From: Siderastrea radians
Taxonomy: Eukaryota; Cnidaria; Anthozoa; Scleractinia; Rhizangiidae
DNA length: 64,000 bases
Reading direction: 5' to 3'
Assembly: GCA_964017195.1 (NCBI GenBank)
Contig: OZ024890.1
Coordinates: forward strand, 47,655,093 to 47,719,092
Part shown: positions 14,101 through 23,100 of the stretch, piece after piece
Position numbering within the stretch: position 1 is the first letter of the stretch
How the letters are laid out: every line of letters begins with the position of its first letter
The notes under the pieces: generated by a model
Told to the model about the DNA's origin: nothing
The model's database searches: none
Seen by the model: only the letters and a program-made list of their open reading frames with translations
Program-made: the position numbers and the translations under genes

Positions 14101-17100
14101 AGTGAAACCGTTCGCGGTTTTCTTAGTTTCACCGTGAACCTTTCTCTAGCTAGCAGAGTCTTATTTTGAGCTAGGTACATTTATAGATATAATTAGCCCG
14201 ATTTTAAATACTTGATTGCAAAATGGAACTTCGAAAACCTTCTCAGTTTAAAATCTGCGTACTTTTGGGAGTAAAGGGGTTGGGTGAAGTTCGTTGACAA
14301 AACTGAAACCTTCCAAGCCAGTGACACATCATGGTTCTCCATTTACTGATTTAGTTTGAAACAAAGACGGCCTACCTCGGTAATCTGTATTTACTTTCAG
14401 CCAGCGAGGAAATCCAACTCAACATAGGACAGAAAAGCTTTGCCAGCCCCATTGAAGCGTCTTCAAGTTCAAATATCCCGCCTTTTCATTCCATGAATTC
14501 TCATAGTCACCACATCACGGCGTCATGTGGATTTCATTTTGCCTGAGCCATAGTCCTTCTACGAAGCTTTGTGCCATCAATAACAGTTCGAAGATCACCA
14601 ATATTTTGGAAAGAAACTTTTTGTTGTCTTCGAAGGCCATCTAGCGCAATAGTTCAGATATAAAATGGAGAAAATTCCTGTTACCTTTTGAGGACGTTGG
14701 AGAAATATCACACATTCGCGTAATTTCAAAATGGACGCCACAATTGACGCTAACACGGAAACCGCTGATCAAATCCACCGTGTCACCTCGTTTCCAGTTC
14801 CCATGAAGCCGCGCTGTGGGGAATGGAACAAAGCATACAGTGGAACCTGTAACGAAGTACTCGGTATAAACGATATTTTTCAGCCCAGTAATAGTGTAAT
14901 GTATGGAAAAGAACCTCGATATAACAAAATCTCGATATACCGAACCAATTTCCCGAGTCCCATGGCACTTCGTTAAATCGAGGTTCCGCTGTACTTTTTT
15001 TAAAGATTCAACGCATTTTTTTGCCATTACGCGCAGTTCAAGGCGTTTACGCACAGACTCAAAGGAACTCACTTTCACCCTGACTAGTTTAATACTTGCA
15101 CACACAAAAAGCCCTGAATACTTTTCAACAGGAAGGATAGCGGCTCGGATAAAAGTACTTTCTGAGTGGATACAAACGCAAATTTACCTGTGTAAACAAG
15201 AAAAGAAAAGGCAGCGCATGAACTACAGTACGTACGGCTTGCATTTGCAAATAAAATCAAAGCTTTTCTTGATGATTTGTACGTTAGAAGATAAATTACA
15301 CGTAAATAACGTTAACGAATCGTAAAGAACGTACAGAGAGGTGCGTAAAGACGCGTAAACAGATATAAAGAGGCGTAAAGTTACTCTAGATGTTCACAGC
15401 AAAGTCGGTCAAAATACAGCAGGAAAATCGTTGACGAGCATAAGGGCGGAAATGTTTTATTTCTTTTTGTTCTTCCGCAAACAATTTATTCAGTGGAAAT
15501 TATAATATCTAAAGAAGAATAAATAATCGTAAAGAACACAAAGAGCTGTGGGTAAAGATGCGTAAAGAACGTTAAAGGTGCGTAAATACTCTGGTATACA
15601 CTTGTGACCGGACAGAATTGTCAAAAATGCTACAGAAAAAAAATAGGCTTCGGTTGCGTTTAAGGGTAAAAATATGTTCAGTAGCCCCAGATTCGCCGTA
15701 AATTTCCTGCATTATAATGCCTGTCAAAGGAGGGAATTTGCAGGATACAAGGGTGTACGAAACAGTATGCCCTTGTGTCCGGACAAAACAATCACAAAAG
15801 TTATAGCGAAAAATACCATTCACTAATTTACCACGTCTAAATTATATTTATCAATAGTAGACTGGTAAATTAAAAGGTTTAGACACTTGGTAAAACAACG
15901 AATATACGATGCCCTAACACTTAGTGTACGGTTATGTGTAAGCTGTAGTATACACTAGTGTAAGGAATCAAGCGTATACTGTTCATTGCACAGTCCTTAT
16001 ACATCGATGTCCTTATACTTCAGTATCTCTCTCCGTATACGTTATGTATACGGACGCATTATACCACCTTATATTTGTTATTTCATGCAGTGATAGCCAT
16101 TAATGCATCTGCTATTTCAGCAAATGTCTTATGGTCTCCTTTGAGCCTCTGGACCATGGCCATGCCATCAATAATGCATGCTGATGGTTGTGGGATAGCT
16201 TCAATCGCTGGTACATCTTTCTGGAGTTCTTTCGCTAGTGACGACTTGTTTGTTTTCCTTAACGAGCCATCAGGAGAGGCCAATGCCCAGGAAAGAGGCC
16301 CCAGAGGGTGAGACAGCACTGAACTCATAGTAAGCTTTCTCGTTTCAGCTATCACGATCATCTGTGCAAATAATCTTTTGTCAGCTCTCACTATGATTTC
16401 GTTGGTTGTTCCCTTTTGGACCTCCATTTTCTTGCTGAGGTGAGAGAAGGTCTTGAGATTTGCTTTCTTCATCGTGTCAAAAAACTTCACCTTTGGTGGA
16501 TTCGACTCTAGCCTTTGCTCGCTGAAGCAACGGTAAGCTCTTTCTCCAATATCTTGAGCCTGAAGAAGATCTTTTTCAATCTGTTCGGTTGCCACCTTTC
16601 CGGTCGATAAACAAACAAGATCTTGCTGTTCGATTTCAAATGGATTTATCCAACTATCCAATGTCGATAGTAGTGACTTCACATCACTTTCATCTCTGGA
16701 GATCCTGCTCTTCTGGAGATCATTGTGCAGACAGCTTGATGTATTTAGTTGAAGCATGTCCTTTAAGTTTCGCATAAAAATGCTTCTATATTCAGCTACT
16801 AAGTAATACTTGCTGACAGCCTTGGGTTTCAGACTGAATCCTTTAGTGCCTCCAGGAGTTTTTGTGTCTCTGTTGACGGTTTCCTCACATGCTTGGTCTA
16901 CAGGTATTTGTCCAAAAGGGTTACCTTCCCCTATCTGCACCGCAAATCCGCCTGACTCCAAATACTCGAGTACATCGGGATGTTCACCTTCAAGGTGCGC
17001 CATGTCTGATAGGTAGGACGATAGATACCTGCAATGAAGTGCAATAGTATTAAGTATTTGCTTTTTGTTTTGTCGTTTTCATGATTTATGAATATTTTGG

Positions 17101-20100
17101 TAACTACAGAATATATCAAATGAACCTGTATAGCTGTCATTAAACTTTGAATTTTGAAAGTGCGGCCGTCTGAAATCCGTAAACCGAGCGACTTCCAAAT
17201 CTACGTATTCTCTCTTCAGCTTTGTACATACATAAACAAACGAGCAAAGAAATACCTGGCGTAGTTAAGATTGTCGTATGCGAAACACCAAGGTACCATC
17301 TTCCTTATGCATGACAAATGTAGCTTCCAGTCGCCTTCTCTTGACGCTCTCAGCAGTCCCAGCAATATCTCGACCATGTCCAGGTAGGAAATCCAGAACT
17401 GTGGCAATTTCCCGTTCTCATGGCGAAGATAGCTCATGTACTGGTCGAAGAGCTGAGTTAACTCGGAGAAAGATTGATTTCTTAGCTTGTCTTGAAACTC
17501 GGCCTTACAGATATTTTCACACAAACTCGTAAGTCCATTAAAGGCATCATCGACAGCTCTCTTCTTATTTTCTCGGTTTTCCGTCAACCAAGTCTCAAAT
17601 CCTGACCATGCCGCTCGCATCAAGGCTTCATACATGAGTTTGTGGAACCTCACAGCTCTGTTGTATCTCCGTCCTTCTAACACTCCAGATACGGAACCCT
17701 CCGTAACAACTCCTGATTCTATGCAAATATCCTTTAGTCCGGCATCCTGAAATCTCTTGCCGATGATTCCCAGGAAAGTACATATCGTGTGAAATGCCCC
17801 CATCCTTAAAACGATACTCTCAAACTTCTCACTGTGCTTCCATTTTATCTCGGTGGCCTTAGCATATAACGCTTGGTCGAACACGACAACTATGGCTTGA
17901 AGCTTGAGGGTGTCCTTAATCTTTGGTGACTGATTCAAGACCTCGAATACGGTTGACATGTTCGTTGCGGGTGCGTCTATAGTCGGCAAATATCCTATGT
18001 TGTCTTTGTTCACGTCCGTCTCATCCCGCACCAGGATATTAAACCCCGTCCACCCACAAACTTTCTGCTTTTCGGCAGCATGGAGCCGAACAAGAATCCA
18101 CAATAGGTTTTTCTTAGAAGCATTCCTTTGTATCTCTGATGAGGATACTTCAACATAGGATCTCGGAGGAGGACCAAAGCGCTCTCCTGCATTGTAGATG
18201 GGAAGTTCACATTCGCTTACTACTTCAAGGCTTCTTTGTTTGGACTTTGTTATTCCAGGGATCGCCTGGGTTGGAGGAAGATTGGGGCCAAACTGTCGAG
18301 CCTGTATGGCGATGCCATTTACTCTATGTGACGTGCCCCCGCCCGAGAGAGTTTCCTCTAATCTGTCGATGTTGTCCCAGGCGAGCGATGTACTTATGTA
18401 AGGCTTGATGTTGTCAGGCAGCGGGACGGCGTTTTCCGGGTTCATTGCCATTTTCTGAAGACACAATGCTGTGTTCAGTTCCTCAATTTGTGAGTAGGCT
18501 ACCCCATGTCCACATCGATTCAGAATCTGAATTAGTTCTACATTATTTGTCAATGTCTTAACAGCGTAGGGAAGTAATATGTGTTTTGGAGGCTTATTTC
18601 GGCCGCCGGTCACTCCGAAGACCATGTCCTACCCAACTGAGTTGACAAGGCGCTGGACTTTTGATGAGCACGGTTCTTCTGGGTACTTTGGACTTCCGGT
18701 TAACAAGGTAGCTAGAAACACTCTAACTTCATTAGGGAGATTTATTCCATCTTCAGTAAGCTGTGAAGGCTCAGGGGGCCACGACATCTCGTTTTCGTTA
18801 CGACATATGGCTTTCCGAAGTTCTAGAGCAACACGTCGGATGTCATCCGTCGTTGATGCTTGGCATTCGCACTGCTGTTGCTGTAATTGCGCCACCTCTT
18901 TAGCTAACTGAAACCGTGACAAATTCTCAGGGATGACAAACACTCTGTTGTTACCGAGCAGGTCTTCAAACTGTAATAAACTCCCAAATTCTGCCTCAAG
19001 TTTCCTGCGAAGGTGCGTTTTTGTGGACTCTTTAGTTTCCGTCACGCTCAAATCTTTCATGTAGGAGGTCATCGTTAGAGTTAGATCAGTGAGCCTTATT
19101 AGTCTAGGCGTCTCCAGTATATCGTTCCTGATGTAATCGAAAAGCTTCTCATATGCTGCTGATTCAATGTGAGCATATTCGTCATCTGAAGGTATAAATG
19201 ATGAAGTCGAAGTGGTGCTTGTTTCTCGCTTTGGCCGGGTGTATTCTCTGTAGCAAGTTCCGTGGTAGCAGGCCTCAGCTGCTACCAAATCTCGGGACAC
19301 TATAGCTAACATCTTGCCGTCATTCTTAGCTAACGCAGTCTTCCTGATATTTCCGTCTGCACGCAGATCAATGCATTGGATCAGTTTCTCTCGCGCATCG
19401 TTGCCTTTAACGTACTTACTAACTTTGTTGCAAAAAATGCATACACGTTTGTACGTTGTGCTTTTTGTCGGAGGTTCTCGACCAGACGATCTTCTTTCTG
19501 TTGTGATGGACTCGTTGCTTTGATTCTTCCCTTTACATATGTTATCAAGATCTCTTTTCATAGTAAAAATGCTGCGGCATTTACGGTGATACATAATGTA
19601 CGGATGTTCTTCTCCTTTCACTGTTTTGGCGAGATCTAAAATCGGTGTATACTGCCGAATTTCCGCAGCCCTTAAAAGAGTTTTCCATGATTGGGTATCT
19701 TGCAATGATGATAGATCACTAGAAGCTTCAGTACAGTGTATTATACAGTCATCTCTTATTTCGACACAAAGACGTTTCTTGGTGGGTCCATCCGATTCTT
19801 TATTTATATTCCTCTTACGTTTATTTCCTAGAAAATAGATATAAAACGGCTACATTCGTGAAGTCGTTCCTAGAAGTAGACTTGTACCAAAACAAAACAC
19901 TCAATATTCGGCTTCTGGTACTGTGCATCTTCAAATTTGACTTAAACAAATCTCAAGCATTTCTTCTAAATCCTCTCATAGCACTAGTCACCTTCTCTTA
20001 AATACACTTCCGATGACATATATATCCAATTATTTGTCATTTATCTGTTTTGACAACGATGTAAACCGGCAAAGACAGACTCGACTTATAAGAAGACTTT

Positions 20101-23100
20101 TAAAATCGAGTTTACATCTCGGAGCCCTGTAAGTTTTTGGTACATTCAGATATAGATATTTTTTACCGAAAATCGTCTTAAATATCCTTTAATTTACTCC
20201 CAATTACTTTCATATAGCTGTTGTATATTGTATATGTTTATATTTTTTATTAAAATGAAGGAAATCCGCCATAAAAAGCCAGGAAACGCGGCCAACAACT
20301 TACCTGAGAGATTGTCCGCCATCTTGGATTACCCATAACGCATTGCAAAGGCAGATTAAAATATATTCGCTACAAAACAACGTTTTAAAGGTTTCTTTCG
20401 CTTTTAATCGGTAACATCAAATAAATATATATTTTATCTTTGTATTTCTTTGAGAAGAAGTGTTTGATGTTTATTGTTTCTTTTCTAGAGCTTTGTTCTA
20501 TTTAGCCTCGTTTTCATGCTAGGGCAATATTTTTCACTTTTTTAAATCCAAAAATATATCATAAAGCTGCCCATTCAAAATTGCTATCATCAAAATTTTA
20601 AAACAACTTGGGATACTCTTCACATTGACACCTGTCACAATTTCTCCCTCAAAGTGGTAAGAAAATCTGATCGGGCCCATGGACTAAAAGGGATCCGATG
20701 TTTTTCAAGTTGCAATCCATTTTCATCCTGATCATCCGTGGCTTAAGGCACTTATTTACAGTACACTGGGGGACTAGTTTTAAACACAACTGGACCGAAT
20801 TGAGTTCTCATCTATACAAGCAAGCATTTTGGCCTTTAATTTAATAATTAAAATTGGCGAAATAGCCCCTTTAAATACTGATCATGAAGTAGCAAGGAAA
20901 TTGCGAAAACGCAGAATTTTAACCAAAAATGATTACATGTGTTCCCCCTACCAGTTCATAGATGTAGGCCAAGTTGGAGCACAAACTCTTGGTTCCTGGT
21001 GCTTTCATTCTAAAGTCACTGTCAAGTTTCTGATACGCTGACCTCAGTCGCACCTCCAGAACTGAAAAGTCAGTGTTTTCAGGGTCACGGAGGTCCATCA
21101 GCACGGGTTCTAACCACATCGTACGCAAAGTTTTCATCAGATTACTACATTCCTGCTCAGTTTGACCGTTATTCTCTCTTAGCCATGCACTCTCCGCCTG
21201 GTCTGCATAGTTCTAGACAAATGATTATGCAAGGTATTTATAAACGGCAAATTCAACTGAGAGGTATGTAACCTTCTATTGACTATCTCAAATTAACCTC
21301 TTGCTACTCAACAGAGAGCCGTTTCTATTGGATACCGCGTTGTACAATAACTTTCTACGGCCATCTCAAGTTAACCTCTCCCTACTCAACAGAGGGCCGT
21401 TTGTATTGGATATTGTTGGACAGTTTAACGTTCAGTTTACTGACAATCTCAAATTAACCTCTCGCTACTCAAGAGATACCCATTTTTATTGGATATTGTG
21501 GTACAGTAACGTTCATTCTACTGGCCATCTCAAACTAACCTCTCGCTCACTCAACAGAGAGCCTTTTTATTGGATACGGTTGTACAGTAACTTTCTACCG
21601 GCTATCTCAAATTAACTTCTTGATACAGTTTCTATTGGTGACTCTCTTCTTTCTTGAACAGATATCTGATTCTCTTGGATACTGTTGGGCAGTAATTTGT
21701 AACTAGCTACCAGTCCCGAATTCCTGCATGTATCCCGGGGGGCGAGTACTCTCTACAGTGGCCTATATGGGGAGGCTCCGCCCGAAAGGGATGCCTTTTT
21801 TAAACTCGCAGTATATAAAAGGGTAAGAAAAATTGCCATTTTAGTATAGGAAAGGGTCACAAAATCAGCTGCAAAGTGGAAGAAATGGTGGCTAAAGCGA
21901 AGTATATCAAGGGGTGCCACATTTTGGCCGAAATGACTACGCAACTCAATCAGAACGACTGAAAACCCAGGAAAAACGTGGCGATGAAAGGAAATTCTAT
22001 TGTTTTGGCTTATACTTGAGGTATAAGAAAGGGGTGCAATTTTGCTGTAGGTATATGAAAGGGGTACCATTTTGGTAAAAATTAGTATATTTAACGGTAA
22101 GGGTTTGAACCTCTGGGTGGAGCCTCCCCGTACAAAACTTTATTGAGCAGCCCCCTCCCCCCCCCGAGGGTGGGGGGCAAGTATACAGACGTCTAGCCTA
22201 GCTCATACTTCGTCCCAGCAACGGATAGAAGAAATTTGGGCGCAGGCTACTCCAGTTCCCGCTTTTCAGAAAATGTTTCCTGTTTCCCTGTTTTGTTCGA
22301 GAAGAGGGGGCAGGTTTGAACAACAGACAACTCTCTTACCCAGACAGAAATTTATCACAAACTATAACCCTACCGCCAACTCCTCGATAAAAATCCACCT
22401 AGCGGTCACGTCAATGTCCTCTGTTGAGCTTTCAAAGAAAGTCAAAGCTTGAAGCAAATGATCCTCGTGCCATCGGCGAATTTTCCTGTCATCACAAGGA
22501 AGGCAATCTCGTGCTATGAATTCTTTCATTCCTCCTCTGAGAAATAATGGAAGGAAAATTAAATAATGTGTTTGGATACCTAACATTTGATTTGGATATA
22601 AATATACTGTACCGTACAGAGCGTGCAGATATGCTATTTCTTGTCAGTTTTATATTAATATTTGATTTGATTCTTAACAAGCTCACTGCCTCCTTCGAAA
22701 GATTTAACGAATTGAATAGACAACCTACTACCGAGGGGAAGGGGGAGGGGTTACTCAGTACGGAGAGGCTCCCTTCCCATATTCAAACCCTCGCGTAATT
22801 TTATCAAATGGTACTGCTTCGATATACCCTAGCAAAAATGATACTTTTTATACCTCAAAGGTAAAAAAGGTTGATCATCGCGGACTTTTAGTCGAACTAA
22901 GGCACCATGCTTTCGTACATTGTTTGTCATGTTTCTGCCAAAATTTTGCAACCATTCTGGTATTACGCCTTAAAGCTCATTTTAAAGGTGTTTTGTGGCG
23001 ACCCTTTAAAATACTAAATAACCAGTTTTTCTACATGCAAGCGCAAAAAACCCTTTTTGGCGGAGCCTCACGTGTAGACCACTGATCTCTAAGCACCAGG

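Larger units (their letters stand above)
8917..16092. mobile_element. EnSpm/CACTA-type non-autonomous transposon, 7,176 bp
   Basis: The terminal inverted repeat is 15 bp and perfect: CACTGCATGAAATAA at 8917-8931 and its complement at 16078-16092. Direct ATA duplications flank it (8914-8916 and 16093-16095). A CACTG terminus, 3-bp target duplication and repetitive subterminal zones are the diagnostic set of EnSpm/CACTA. Removing it rejoins the host reading frame (…ALMA-M-T-L…) of the FEN/PIN-like gene. No EnSpm transposase is visible inside, only nested repeats, so mobility would need a transposase in trans. Confidence 0.88.
7719..20322 (-). pseudogene. Transposon-encoded protein: Cys/His N-terminus, FEN/PIN-like acidic core, CXC tail; broken
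   Basis: Probable exon 1 is ATGGCGGACAATCTCTCAG (20322-20304, donor GTAAGT). Exon 2 runs from ~19797 (or 19829) to 17256 and exon 3 from 17028 to 7719 once the 8917-16092 insertion is removed, giving about 1,560 residues. N-terminal clusters include YHRKCRSIF, CIFCNK and CYHGTCYREY. The C-terminal third has EEADTRLLLHA, SEDTDVFVL and HAFTGCDSVSAFSGKGK, an acidic arrangement like the XPG/FEN/PIN nuclease fold (inference). The tail SCQCKRVCRLPSCTCLANG, then LRCTNMC, resembles a Tesmin/CXC metal-binding motif. Lesions: TAG at 18631-18629 in a continuous frame, TGA at 8906-8904, a frameshift near 8815, and the 7.2-kb insertion. I recognise the family as multicopy in cnidarians but know no assigned function. 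Confidence 0.7.
7038..20690. mobile_element. Large unclassified DNA element with diverged ~150-bp inverted ends, carrying a FEN/PIN-like protein gene
   Basis: The left end (7038-7170) and the reverse complement of the right end (~20550-20690) share blocks in the same order: GTCCATGGGCC, then TTTCTTACCACTT, GGGAG, a GATAGCAAT stretch and ATGGGCAGCTTTA. Between them lies one spliced gene on the minus strand (20322 to 7719). Subtracting the 7,176-bp EnSpm-type insertion leaves an element of about 6.5 kb. No clear target-site duplication was found, so the outer limits are uncertain by some tens of bases. I do not recognise a described superfamily. Confidence 0.55.

Noticed and set aside
13823..14180. 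Repetitive 90-116-codon proteins on the minus strand
   Set aside because: Translations of the ~20-bp tandem repeat arms; no start context or domain.
16083..17003. Separate 306-codon gene ending ITA-stop
   Set aside because: The terminal codons lie inside the EnSpm inverted repeat; it is the first part of an interrupted exon.
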